64,000 nucleotides of DNA. Origin: Colwellia sp. MB3u-45. Lineage in GTDB: Bacteria; Pseudomonadota; Gammaproteobacteria; Enterobacterales; Alteromonadaceae. This document shows positions 48,832 through 57,474 of the stretch, in pieces; the first letter of the stretch is position 1; every line of letters starts with the position of its first letter. The notes beneath the pieces are model-generated. The model was not told the origin of the DNA and searched no databases. It saw only the letters and a list, made by a program, of their open reading frames with translations. Both the position numbers and the translations under genes were made by a program. The stretch covers positions 1-64,000 of the forward strand of contig NZ_JACGVC010000043.1 in assembly GCF_014077005.1 (NCBI RefSeq), given 5' to 3'.

Positions 48832-50199
48832 ATGCAACTAACAGCAAAAGCATCACTGACTAACGCGTTACTTATTTCTATTTGCACACCGAATTTTAAA
48901 GGTGATGAAGCAACCGAGTCACTTGCAGAGCTTGCCCGCTTAGTCACTACGTTAGGCTTTAAAGTAGTAGGTACACAATCGCAAAAGCTGAGTTCTACCC
49001 AAAAAGTGAATGTACTCGGTTTAGGAAAACTGGCTGAAATAGCGCAACTCACCGGTAACAAGGGTGTGGTTGAAGGCTTAGAAGAGGATGAAAACTTAGA
49101 AGAAGATGCAGAATTCACCCTTAACCCTGTAAATGTTCCATCAGATAACCTGCCGTTTGCCTGCGCTGATGTGGTGGTATTTGATTGTGATTTAAGCCCA
49201 TCTCAGCTGCGTAATGTCGAGAATCAGTTAGGCGTAGAGGTGTTTGACCGTACCGGCATTATTATTGAAATATTTAGTCGCCATGCTCGGACCAAAACAG
49301 CGAAATTACAAGTTGAAATTGCTCGGCTTAATTATGTTGCACCGCGCCTTCGTGAAACCTCAACGGGTGATAAAGAACGTCAAATGGGTAAAGGCGCTGG
49401 CGAAACTACACTAGAGCTAAACCGCCGTGCAGTTCGCGACCAATTAGCCGAACTCAAGCGTGAGTTAGTCAGTGTTCAAGACGAAATGAAAGGCCGACGT
49501 AGCCAACGTTCTGAGCTTTTTTGTGTCGCTTTAGTGGGTTATACCAATGCCGGCAAGTCATCCATGATGCGAGCCATTACCGGTAGTGATGTTGAAGGTG
49601 AAAACAAACTTTTTGCCACCCTTGACACCACAGTTCGTGCCTTATATCCCATCACTCAACCACGAATATTAGTCTCAGATACTGTCGGTTTTATTAAAAA
49701 ATTACCACACGATTTAGTCGCCTCATTTCATTCCACTTTAGCAGAAGCCCATGATGCATCATTATTGCTCTATGTGGTTGATGCTGCCGATCCTTCATTT
49801 CGTGCGCAACTCGATGTCGTGCATGACGTATTAGAAGAAGTGGGTGTTGAAGACAGTAAAAAATTACTGGTACTCAACAAATCAGACCAACTCAGCATTG
49901 AGCAACAACAAGCGCTGATGGAAGAGTTCCCTGATGCAATGATGACTTCAACGCGTAATCCCGCTGATATCAGTAAATTGCATAAATATATTGTTGGCGT
50001 TGCACAGGACGAGATGATTGAAGACGAAGTTATTATTCCCTATACCGCTAAAGGTATCATAGGTGAAATTCGTTCAAATATGAGTGTTATTAAAGAAGAA
50101 TATGAATACAGCCATATTAAGCTTACTGTACGTTCAAATGCGATTGATTTAGAAAGATTAAAAAAAAGCATGCTAGGTTTATCAACTGATGACTCATAA
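48832..50199 (+). CDS. hflX: HflX-type ribosome-associated GTPase
   Basis: The 455-residue protein has the HflX N-terminal nucleotide-binding region and the GLGKLAEI segment. The glycine-rich linker GKGAGETTLELNRR follows, then a G domain with G1 GYTNAGKSS (about 240), G3 DTVGFIKKLP and G4 LNKSD. A C-terminal domain closes it. HflX splits or rescues stalled ribosomes after heat or antibiotic stress. Here it lacks the usual hfq and hflKC neighbours, and residues about 85-110 are an acidic insertion (EGLEEDENLEEDAEF). It may therefore be a second HflX in this genome. A terminator follows at 50281. Confidence 0.85.
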   Translation: MQLTAKASLTNALLISICTPNFKGDEATESLAELARLVTTLGFKVVGTQSQKLSSTQKVNVLGLGKLAEIAQLTGNKGVVEGLEEDENLEEDAEFTLNPVNVPSDNLPFACADVVVFDCDLSPSQLRNVENQLGVEVFDRTGIIIEIFSRHARTKTAKLQVEIARLNYVAPRLRETSTGDKERQMGKGAGETTLELNRRAVRDQLAELKRELVSVQDEMKGRRSQRSELFCVALVGYTNAGKSSMMRAITGSDVEGENKLFATLDTTVRALYPITQPRILVSDTVGFIKKLPHDLVASFHSTLAEAHDASLLLYVVDAADPSFRAQLDVVHDVLEEVGVEDSKKLLVLNKSDQLSIEQQQALMEEFPDAMMTSTRNPADISKLHKYIVGVAQDEMIEDEVIIPYTAKGIIGEIRSNMSVIKEEYEYSHIKLTVRSNAIDLERLKKSMLGLSTDDS

Positions 50200-50206
50200 A
50201 ACTTAA

Positions 50207-50240
50207 GCCATAAGTCATAAGTCATAAGTTATAAGTCATC
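50207..50240. repeat. Short direct repeats after the HflX-like gene
   Basis: CATAAGT or a close variant occurs four times in a row, seven bases apart, just after the stop codon. Confidence 0.7.
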
Positions 50241-50280
50241 AATGCTAGCGCATCAACGGCACAGTCATTAACTGTTCTCA

Positions 50281-50312
50281 CGGGAACACATTAACCATGT
50301 GTTCCCGTTTTT
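50281..50312 (+). terminator. Rho-independent terminator of the HflX-like gene
   Basis: An 11-bp perfect stem CGGGAACACAT/ATGTGTTCCCG with a 5-nt loop is followed by TTTTT. Confidence 0.88.
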
Positions 50313-50417
50313 GGTCTAATAATTAAAATAAAGCTCACGCCTGCTTTACCTTAGCTGACTTATCAGCATAAATGATTGAAATTTCAACTCCAAATATTAG
50401 TCACTTTACAGCCGTTA

Positions 50418-50873
50418 TTACGCTGATTTTTTTCTGCGAATATAGAGTTTTCTATTGAGCTTAGCGACAATTTCGCCTTGCGCATCTTTTACATACACCG
50501 GAATTTCAGGCAGGTATTTCTCGCCTTGCGCCGTATGGGTCAAAATATCGGCAATCAAAGCATCGGTAATGACAAATTCTGCGGTTACTGTGCCCTTACC
50601 GGGTTTAATATAGTCGATGTCTGCTGACTTATCCCAAACGATATAATCTTTTCCCAATCGCGCCATTACCAATAACATGCAGAAGGGATCTGTCATTGCA
50701 TATAACGAACCACCAAAATGTACACCAACCGCATTTTGGTTAAACATGTTTAATTTTAAACGCACTTTGGCTTGACGAAAATCCTCAGAAACATCAACAA
50801 CACGAATGCCAGTAAATAGAAATGGTGGCCAGATATTTAGTAATAATTTCATTTGCCAAGCTTTTTTAAACAT
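50418..50873 (-). CDS. DUF4442 hot-dog-fold thioesterase-like protein
   Basis: The 151-residue protein has the DUF4442/PaaI-like fold. FNQNAVGVHFGGSLYAMTDP holds the likely active-site region (VHFGGSLYAMTDPF, about 52-65), and DIDYIKPGKGTVTAEF follows. It is probably a cytoplasmic acyl-CoA thioesterase. The substrate is unknown. It stands alone, convergent with the HflX-like gene. Confidence 0.83.
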   Translation of the reverse strand: MFKKAWQMKLLLNIWPPFLFTGIRVVDVSEDFRQAKVRLKLNMFNQNAVGVHFGGSLYAMTDPFCMLLVMARLGKDYIVWDKSADIDYIKPGKGTVTAEFVITDALIADILTHTAQGEKYLPEIPVYVKDAQGEIVAKLNRKLYIRRKKSA

Positions 50874-51017
50874 AGGTTTTCCTCAAAGGTGGAATAAAAA
50901 CGTGAGTACTGATATAAACGCTAAGGTTTATATCCTCATACTCGTCAGACCAGCAAAGTATTATGACGTTTTAAGCCAATAAAACCAACAAAATAGACAA
51001 TCATTTACAACTAGCCC

Positions 51018-51046
51018 TTTCAACCGAGCCCATAACCCCCTATAAT
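51018..51046 (+). promoter_or_regulatory. Likely promoter of fur
   Basis: TTTCAA (51018-51023), a 17-bp spacer and a perfect TATAAT (51041-51046) lie 38 bp before the fur start. I see no convincing Fur box here. Confidence 0.4.
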
Positions 51047-51084
51047 TTTCACTATATTAAAAGCAGATGTAGAGACCAAAATTA

Positions 51085-51528
51085 ATGCCTGAACAAAATG
51101 AAGAACTAAAAAGAGCTGGACTAAAAATTACTCTGCCACGCATTAAAATTTTGGCCATTTTACAAAACCCCAATAACCAGCACATCAGTGCTGAAGACGT
51201 ATACAAACTTTTGCTTGAGCATAATGAAGAAATTGGTTTGGCGACAGTATATCGCGTATTAAACCAATTTGATGATGCAGGTATTGTCACTCGTCATCAT
51301 TTTGAAGGTGGTAAATCAGTATTTGAACTAAGCCATAAGAAACACCATGATCACTTAGTGTGTTTGAATTGCGGTAAAGTGATTGAATTTGAAGACGATG
51401 TAATCGAACAGCGCCAAGAAGACGTGGCAAAATTTCATAAAGTAAAATTAACCAATCATAGTTTATACTTATATGGCGAATGTGAAGACGAAGTAGCGTG
51501 CGAGAAATATCGTAAAGCGCAGTCTTAA
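51085..51528 (+). CDS. fur: Ferric uptake regulator Fur
   Basis: Fur is the Fe(II)-dependent repressor of iron acquisition genes. The 147-residue protein has a winged-helix DNA-binding domain (about 1-83; LPRIKILAIL, GLATVYRVLNQFDDAGIV) and a dimerisation domain. The metal ligands are visible in KKHHDHLVCLNCGKVIEF and the C-terminal ECEDEVAC. Length matches E. coli Fur (148). It normally follows fldA, but here a block of unrelated genes lies between. It is probably monocistronic, with a terminator at 51551. Confidence 0.97.
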   Translation: MPEQNEELKRAGLKITLPRIKILAILQNPNNQHISAEDVYKLLLEHNEEIGLATVYRVLNQFDDAGIVTRHHFEGGKSVFELSHKKHHDHLVCLNCGKVIEFEDDVIEQRQEDVAKFHKVKLTNHSLYLYGECEDEVACEKYRKAQS

Positions 51529-51550
51529 AGCGCAGATAAAATAATAAATA

Positions 51551-51590
51551 AAAAGCCCTAGTTATTAAGTTAACTAGGGCTTTTTATTTT
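51551..51590 (+). terminator. Rho-independent terminator of fur
   Basis: A 14-bp perfect stem (51551-51564 with 51571-51584; core AGCCCTAGTTA) with a 6-nt loop is followed by Ts. It could also stop leftward transcription. Confidence 0.88.
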
Positions 51591-51720
51591 CAAGAAGAGC
51601 TGTCTCTATATAGAATATTAACTCAAGTTATCGCACACTTAGTGAGGATAACCTGTCTTTAAACAGCTACCACCTAGGCTAACATCAAGCTAACGCAGCG
51701 CAGCTAAACGCTAATCAAAC

Positions 51721-52842
51721 TCACCAACGCTCAATACTCCATTGCACCGCCATCAAGGCAATCAATAAAGAACCTAGCGGCATCACGCCTTTACTATAGA
51801 ATTTTCTCTTGCGCAGTAAAATTAATACCGGTAATAAAATAGCTAATATGGCTAACTGACCGATTTCCACACCAAGATTAAAGGCTAATATACTCAGCAA
51901 TTGTTGATCAGCGGGTAAACCTAACTCGCCTAATACACCAGCAAAGCCCATACCGTGTAACAAACCAAAAGCAAAGGTTAACCAAGCTAAACGTAGTACT
52001 AGAGGCCAAATATTATTCAGGGCAGCAAATAAAACTGATAAAGCAATGCCAAGTTCCACCCAACGACTACTTGGGCTTAACCAGCCTAAAGCGGTTGCGG
52101 TTAATGTCAGCGAATGGGCTAAGGTAAATGCGCTAATAATCCATACCGTATTGGTCAAAATAACGTTAACACTGGTAATAGCTTGCCACTGCTTGTTTTT
52201 ACGTTCTAGTACCGCCGGCAACAATAGCGCTAACAAGAACAGAATATGATCAATGCCGATCCAAATATGAATAATGCCTTGATAGACAAACTGCTTAAAG
52301 GTGGTCTGCCAACTTCCCTCACGTAAATCTATCGCTATTTGTCTGGTGTTATCATCCAAGACAAAGCTGTGCATATTGCTGCCATCACCAATGTTTAGCA
52401 CCATTTCATGGCTACTATCTAAAGCAAATATCGCACTATATTTTATATTTAATGCCCCACTGATAGCACATTGCCCTGAAAAGTCAGTAACAGCGAAGGC
52501 TTCGTTAGCATGATCCTGTAAACGCTCTACAAGGTCGAAACGTAGGTTACATGTAAGATTGTCACGGCTAAGTAATAAGTTTTCTGCTAAGTAACTGGCG
52601 ATCTCAGCTTGGCGACTTTTTACTTCTCCCCAAGTTAACTCACCATTAGCATTGAGATCTAAACCCACCGCCAGTTCCAAATCAGCTAAACTCAATTGCC
52701 ATTCGCCATTAATGCGACCCGTGTCGTCAATTTCGGCAATAATATAACTGGTGCTCAATTGATGAGCCGCCACGGTATTCGCTAATAATAACGACAGTCC
52801 GATTAAGGCTATTTTTAACCACTGGTGCATATTTAATCTCAC
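51721..52842 (-). CDS. HupE/UreJ-like membrane protein
   Basis: The 373-residue protein has a signal peptide (ending AVAA, about residue 26) and a periplasmic N-terminal domain (about 27-185) with an EF-hand-like DLNANGELTWGE. A C-terminal region follows with about six or seven membrane helices; its IWIGIDHILFLLALLLPAVL and HSLTLTATALG match the HupE/UreJ_2 family. Family members are linked to nickel or cobalt uptake, but no hydrogenase or urease genes are near. It is the last gene of the DUF4331 operon, 35 bp after the TPR gene. Confidence 0.83.
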   Translation of the reverse strand: MRLNMHQWLKIALIGLSLLLANTVAAHQLSTSYIIAEIDDTGRINGEWQLSLADLELAVGLDLNANGELTWGEVKSRQAEIASYLAENLLLSRDNLTCNLRFDLVERLQDHANEAFAVTDFSGQCAISGALNIKYSAIFALDSSHEMVLNIGDGSNMHSFVLDDNTRQIAIDLREGSWQTTFKQFVYQGIIHIWIGIDHILFLLALLLPAVLERKNKQWQAITSVNVILTNTVWIISAFTLAHSLTLTATALGWLSPSSRWVELGIALSVLFAALNNIWPLVLRLAWLTFAFGLLHGMGFAGVLGELGLPADQQLLSILAFNLGVEIGQLAILAILLPVLILLRKRKFYSKGVMPLGSLLIALMAVQWSIERW

Positions 52843-52877
52843 TACTGTTACTGCTTATTGGCTATAAGCTTTCTGGC

Positions 52878-53978
52878 TTATGCCTGCGTTGAACTTTTAA
52901 GGTCGGCTTGTGCTGCCATTGCGCGTTTAAGTATGCGTTTATCTGGGCCTAATTTAGCTTGTTGCCAGTTGATTTTTGCCCAGTGCAGCGCTTTAATTGC
53001 ATCAGGCGCAATATCTAAATAATAACGGGCAATGTCGGCGGCATGGGCTGTATCGTTACGCTGCAAGCGTATTTCAATGCGCTGGCTTAGTCGCTGTTGC
53101 CACACTTGCTTGTCTATATTACTGGCTGAGTTAACCGCTTGCTCTGCCAAGGCTAAACGCAGTAGTAATGCATCATCAAAACTGTCACTGGCCAGTACAA
53201 TAGGCCCTAACTTATCTAATACAATGTTACCTTGTTGTTGCTCCAAATGAATATCAGCCCATAACGCCAAATAACTCACGGGCGCTTGTGCTAGAGGAAA
53301 ATCTGACAAATGCTGAATTGCCTGCTCTAGTAACTGCTGACGTTGGGCAAGATCAGCCAAAATTTGTTTAAGCCACACATGCTGTTCACGTGGAATGTCG
53401 CCCGCCATATTAACCACGCGTTGTAATTGCTGATAACTTTGGGCAACTTGTCCTTGTTCAGCATTAACTTCAAGTACACAAGCTGTGCTTAGCAAAAGAC
53501 TGCCCTGCCCCAACACTTGTAAGCAGGCTCGTTTAGCTGCCACTAAATCACCTTGAACCATGTGAATATTGGCTTTCATTAGCCAAGCGGCGACATGATC
53601 AGGCTGAAGCTGCAGTATTTCCAAAAGCAGTTGTTGTGCCTGATCAAACTCATGATAGTGCTGCAATACCGTAGCTGAATAAAATTGTAATTCTAAATCA
53701 TTAGGAGTAGCTAAAAGTAAGGGCTTAAGTAATGCGCTGGCGCGGCCATAATAGCGACTGGCTAAACCTGGTTTGCTCGCGTCACTGATCAGTTGCGCGA
53801 TAAACACTTTTGGTTGTTCTGCGGGTTGAGGCACCGTCCAACTGGCAACGATACTTTGGTCTGATTGGGGTACATAACTTGCTGAGTATGCCGGGTGTGC
53901 GATAGTAATAAAAATCAATATTAATAAGGCGCGGGTGTAACCTTGTAGGTAAATGAGTATGGCCATATTATTATCCAT
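52878..53978 (-). CDS. Periplasmic TPR-repeat protein
   Basis: The 366-residue protein has an N-terminal signal peptide or membrane anchor (about 6-32). TPR-like helices follow (about 75-200), as in PNDLELQFYSATVLQHYHEF and PDHVAAWLMKANIHMVQGDL. It is likely a scaffold or assembly factor in the periplasm. It lies between the Ig-like lipoprotein and HupE-like genes in one operon, so it may serve the DUF4331 system. No catalytic motif is seen. Confidence 0.8.
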   Translation of the reverse strand: MDNNMAILIYLQGYTRALLILIFITIAHPAYSASYVPQSDQSIVASWTVPQPAEQPKVFIAQLISDASKPGLASRYYGRASALLKPLLLATPNDLELQFYSATVLQHYHEFDQAQQLLLEILQLQPDHVAAWLMKANIHMVQGDLVAAKRACLQVLGQGSLLLSTACVLEVNAEQGQVAQSYQQLQRVVNMAGDIPREQHVWLKQILADLAQRQQLLEQAIQHLSDFPLAQAPVSYLALWADIHLEQQQGNIVLDKLGPIVLASDSFDDALLLRLALAEQAVNSASNIDKQVWQQRLSQRIEIRLQRNDTAHAADIARYYLDIAPDAIKALHWAKINWQQAKLGPDKRILKRAMAAQADLKSSTQA

Positions 53979-54014
53979 AAAAGGGCGCCTTCCATGGCGC
54001 AGTCAAACTTTATT

Positions 54015-54557
54015 TTACTGTGGAAGCAAGTCGTCGTATGCCGCTGGATCCTCAACATCTTGAGTAAACGTACGACCATTTACGGCCAAAGGTTTATCAT
54101 TAGATTGCTGATTAAAAGCTGCACGACTCGTGCTGTTAAAAGATACTGTCAGCGTTTCAATAGTAATGTTAACTGTACCAGTAACCGCAGTATTTACGCC
54201 GTCAGTCACTGAAAAAGTAAAGCTGTCACTACCGGTTACTTCGTTATTTGGCTGGTAAGTAAATCCACCATTGCCGCTAACAGTAACCACACCTAACATT
54301 GCCTGTTGATCAAGGCTAAAGCTTAAAGCGTCGCCATCTGCATCAGCTGCACTTAACATATCGGTAATCGGCGTTTCTGTTTGAGTAATCAAATCCACCG
54401 TTATCGTAGTAGGTGCCGCATTGGCTGGCTCGCTTGGCGCTTCATAACCATCATTACAGCCTGCAAGTACCAGAGTGGTCGCTAAACTTAACGCTATCAC
54501 CTTAAGTTTAGGTGCTGCGATAATATGCGACGCTATGTTGCGTTTATTATATTGCAT
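54015..54557 (-). CDS. Small Ig-like (cadherin-type) lipoprotein
   Basis: The 180-residue protein has an unusually long basic N-terminal extension before its signal peptide, which ends in lipobox LVLAGC (Cys near residue 34). It carries one cadherin-like Ig domain (about 45-135; AADADGDALSFSLDQQ, NNEVTGSDSFTFSVTDG). The C-terminal 40 residues are not recognised. The MSP-like start could also be the internal Met near the hydrophobic core. It lies 11 bp after the DUF4331 gene, so it is coupled to it and may display or anchor the DUF4331 protein on the outer membrane. Confidence 0.8.
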   Translation of the reverse strand: MQYNKRNIASHIIAAPKLKVIALSLATTLVLAGCNDGYEAPSEPANAAPTTITVDLITQTETPITDMLSAADADGDALSFSLDQQAMLGVVTVSGNGGFTYQPNNEVTGSDSFTFSVTDGVNTAVTGTVNITIETLTVSFNSTSRAAFNQQSNDKPLAVNGRTFTQDVEDPAAYDDLLPQ

Positions 54558-54568
54558 TAAAGTGCTCC

Positions 54569-56161
54569 TTATTCAGAACCGGGTAACGGCATAGCTAAAT
54601 ATGGGAAGCTAGTACCTGTCATAGATGCATCGCTAGGTGCGCCATCAGTAAAGGCGGCATTTCCAACACTAGCATCTTCTGGTGCACAGAAACCTAAATT
54701 TGTCGGCACGCCATTCACTGGAATGTCATGACATAAAGCACCCATGACTACACGAAGTGCAATATCGACTACGTCATCACCTGGACGACGACCATTTGGA
54801 AAACCAGCTAAATCGTCTCCAGCTACGCCAAATGCAGATTGCTCGCTAGCTGGCTTGGCTGGAATAATTGTACTTAAGCGCAACATTTCAGAACCTGTAA
54901 CGATTGATTGCTGGTTAACACCTTCAACACCGGTCAAAAATGCCGCGATTAAATCAGTACGAGGAAAGTTTGTTGGTGCCAGTGTTTCTAAATCAGCGCC
55001 AAGTCTAGTATTTACCGCATCTTTAAACAGAATATTCAGTAACTCAGGTAACGTTGGGTGTGTAACATAATCGATAAACTGGCCATCATTACTGGGATGC
55101 GAAGTTGAAAATTTATCTTTATCTGCTAAGCCGATAACCAACTCGTTTACTAACGGTGAACCCAAACGTGAAACCTGAGTCATTGCACCACCGTTCACTT
55201 CAGTGCTATCAAAACTGGCATTAGGATTCAAAATTCTTGCTTGCGGCAAACTTGCGCTTGTCCAACTACCAATAACACCATTACCTTCGCCAATTAAACA
55301 AGATTTTGGTACTTCAATAGCAATACTGGTGACGTTTTTATCAGCTAAATCATCATTCATTGATGACTGAGTAATACCGCCGGGGAAACCTTCTCCATCG
55401 CCATTACCACGAGCACTGTCACCTTCAACAGGAACAAAGTTGACTAAATCAAATACCTTACCCAAGTTGACAGTAAATGCATCTTTACGCTGACCCACGA
55501 ACACTTTAGCCGGGGCATCACATCCAGGGATAGCTGCTGAGTAAACAAAGCTATCGGCGTAAGTTTTATATTCTGCGGCGCTGCCAAATGATTTAGTACC
55601 AATATAATCTAGTGGCTTGCGAAAATTTGTACCACCTGTGTCCATATTAGTAACATCGGCAGTAGTGCCTGTGCGCATCGGGCCTGAAGTCATTTTAACC
55701 GTGTACTTTTCAGAGAAATTAGCTGCCCCTTGATTATCCGCCGTGATCTTACCTACATTCTTAAGCGGTACACCAACAGATTTTTGTTCACCTTCTGGGC
55801 CTACCATCAAGGCAATACCAGCATTGTCATTGCCTAGCATCTGACTAAAATTAAAACTGAAAGTAATATCTTCAACGGCATCGCCATCGCTGTCGATATG
55901 GATATCATAAGTCGCAGCAGGATCCATTGCGAAATAGTTAGGTCCACCATAGGCATCTTGTAAAGGAATATAATTAGCAATTAGGGTGACGTATTCACCA
56001 CGCCCTGCTTCGTAACTATTGAATGAATAAAAATCTGTTGAATCTATTGTCGGCATGCGCGTAACATTAGGTGCTTCACGATGACTTGATGCTGTAACAG
56101 CTTGAGACAAAGTTGCACTCATAATTACCGAGGCAATAAGCGTTAATTTATATTTTTTCAT
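54569..56161 (-). CDS. DUF4331 family secreted protein
   Basis: The 530-residue protein has a signal peptide (ending near AVTASS) followed directly by the family's SSHREAPNVTRMPTIDSTD and DFYSFNSYEAGR. It then has a metal- or Ca-binding-looking DIHIDSDGDAVEDITFSF and a C-terminal part with VDIALRVVMGALC. DUF4331 has no established function. It is the first gene of a four-gene operon (Ig lipoprotein, TPR, HupE-like). A candidate ECF promoter, GCATCC-N16-CGTTT, lies 58 bp upstream and resembles the one before the nearby sigma-factor gene. Confidence 0.85.
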   Translation of the reverse strand: MKKYKLTLIASVIMSATLSQAVTASSHREAPNVTRMPTIDSTDFYSFNSYEAGRGEYVTLIANYIPLQDAYGGPNYFAMDPAATYDIHIDSDGDAVEDITFSFNFSQMLGNDNAGIALMVGPEGEQKSVGVPLKNVGKITADNQGAANFSEKYTVKMTSGPMRTGTTADVTNMDTGGTNFRKPLDYIGTKSFGSAAEYKTYADSFVYSAAIPGCDAPAKVFVGQRKDAFTVNLGKVFDLVNFVPVEGDSARGNGDGEGFPGGITQSSMNDDLADKNVTSIAIEVPKSCLIGEGNGVIGSWTSASLPQARILNPNASFDSTEVNGGAMTQVSRLGSPLVNELVIGLADKDKFSTSHPSNDGQFIDYVTHPTLPELLNILFKDAVNTRLGADLETLAPTNFPRTDLIAAFLTGVEGVNQQSIVTGSEMLRLSTIIPAKPASEQSAFGVAGDDLAGFPNGRRPGDDVVDIALRVVMGALCHDIPVNGVPTNLGFCAPEDASVGNAAFTDGAPSDASMTGTSFPYLAMPLPGSE

Positions 56162-56220
56162 GACGTTTCCTTTTTAATTTTATGATTCTTAGTAGTACTT
56201 TTTTTAGAGTTCATATAGTT

Positions 56221-56247
56221 AAACGGTTGAGATTAAGTATTGGATGC
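56221..56247 (-). promoter_or_regulatory. Candidate ECF promoter of the DUF4331 operon
   Basis: On the minus strand, GCATCC (56242-56247), 16 bp, then CGTTT (56221-56225). The sigma-factor gene has TCATCC-16 bp-CTTTG at the same kind of position. The shared form CATCC-N16-C(G/T)TT suggests a common sigma factor. It is loosely similar to the SigK (ECF19) type promoter as I recall it. Confidence 0.45.
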
Positions 56248-56249
56248 AA

Positions 56250-56691
56250 AGAAAGTAATCTTTTTTTAAATTAATTATTTTTCCAAGCGATTAATCAGCT
56301 TAAACACGCTAATAGGTCATATTTACTTACCCTATTAAAAACGTGTCATAGCTTATACACGGATCTTATGTACCGCTCTTATATACCGCAGCATCTCTAT
56401 GCCTTTATACTTTTGTGCTCCTTTATTGATTATGTTGTTCACCAACCTAGGCAACTTAATTAACTAACACAAGCTGATTTAAAGCTAGCCCACAATGACA
56501 CTATATGCATTTGTGCTTTTATTGACTAGGTTAGCTTTTAACTTATGCAGCTGACACAACTTGTACCAGCTGGTTAAACTTATGCTGTAATCCCGCTCAA
56601 TATTTTTTAATGATTGACGATTCATCCAACACACTAATAACAGACCGCCAATGGGTAAATTTATTTCAGGGTAATAACAAAAAAGTAAAAA
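56250..56691. other. Intergenic DNA between the DUF4331 operon and the anti-sigma gene
   Basis: I see no gene in these roughly 440 bp upstream of the DUF4331 promoter. The sequence is AT-rich with no strong repeat. The anti-sigma terminator lies at its right end. Confidence 0.4.
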
Positions 56692-56717
56692 AAAAGCGAA
56701 ACTTGCGTTTCGCTTTT
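56692..56717 (-). terminator. Rho-independent terminator of the sigma/anti-sigma operon
   Basis: An 11-bp stem (AAAAGCGAAAC / GTTTCGCTTTT) with a 4-nt loop is followed on the minus strand by a T run. It lies 59 bp after the anti-sigma stop. Confidence 0.82.
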
Positions 56718-56775
56718 CACCTTATTTAGAACAAATCATGCGCTAGGTGTAAACTCATTAGCGCTTATTAATAAA

Positions 56776-57474
56776 CTAAAGCGTAACCAATTTAGAGGTA
56801 TATAGCACGGTAGTAGGTGAACCATTAGGCGAGCCACCTAGCGGCTCTAAACTCACCGCCAAAGCAGCAATTTCAATTTGATCAAACAACTGAGGTTTAT
56901 TTAAGGTCAATTTACCGGTTTTAGGTAATAAGCCTAAAGAGATAGGTGCTCTGCCATCTGCTGGTACTATCCATAATTGATAATCCGCATTGGCCTGTGC
57001 TACTAAGGTCTTAGTCGCTTGAATATCAATAGTGTCTGTGCCGATTTCTAGTGCCCATAGCAGCTCAGTTTGTTCATTATTTACTAAAGCGAGTTGCTGA
57101 GCATCAGGTGCTGATATGGGTTCAACATTGACTAATAATACCGCTAGCACCAAGGCAGCCGCTGACGCTAATCCCGCGATGCTTTGCCAGATTTTTGGCT
57201 TGGCCTTGGTGAACGACACAATATTATTTTTTTCTGGTTCAGAAACAAACCCTAACTGCTGCTCGATACGCAGCCAAACTGACACGTCAGGTGTCACGGG
57301 TGGAATTTTTTCTCCTAAGCCATTTAGCTGCTGTTCCCAAGTGTGGGTTGCCTCGCTGATCGGTGGATATTGCATCATTAATTTTTGAAAGCGCTGACGA
57401 GCAGGCCCACGTAAGGTACCTAATACGTATTCTGCAGCTAGGGCATTTTTGAGGTTTTCAGATAAATAATTCAT
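56776..57474 (-). CDS. Anti-sigma factor (RskA-like)
   Basis: From ATG 57474 the protein has 232 residues. The N-terminal cytoplasmic part (about 1-90) has the anti-sigma-like AAEYVLGTLRGPARQRF, one membrane helix follows (about 98-118; AGLASAAALVLAVLLV), and the periplasmic C-terminal domain resembles RskA (LWIVPADGRAPISLGLLP). Its ATGA start overlaps the sigma-factor stop, so the pair is translationally coupled. A longer start at 57519 would lie inside the sigma gene and is rejected. It probably holds the ECF sigma factor at the membrane until proteolysis releases it. Confidence 0.88.
   Translation of the reverse strand: MNYLSENLKNALAAEYVLGTLRGPARQRFQKLMMQYPPISEATHTWEQQLNGLGEKIPPVTPDVSVWLRIEQQLGFVSEPEKNNIVSFTKAKPKIWQSIAGLASAAALVLAVLLVNVEPISAPDAQQLALVNNEQTELLWALEIGTDTIDIQATKTLVAQANADYQLWIVPADGRAPISLGLLPKTGKLTLNKPQLFDQIEIAALAVSLEPLGGSPNGSPTTVLYTSKLVTL

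Noticed and set aside
50990-51084. Fur box upstream of fur
   Set aside because: No 19-bp GATAATGAT-type palindrome could be found; only a promoter-like sequence is present.
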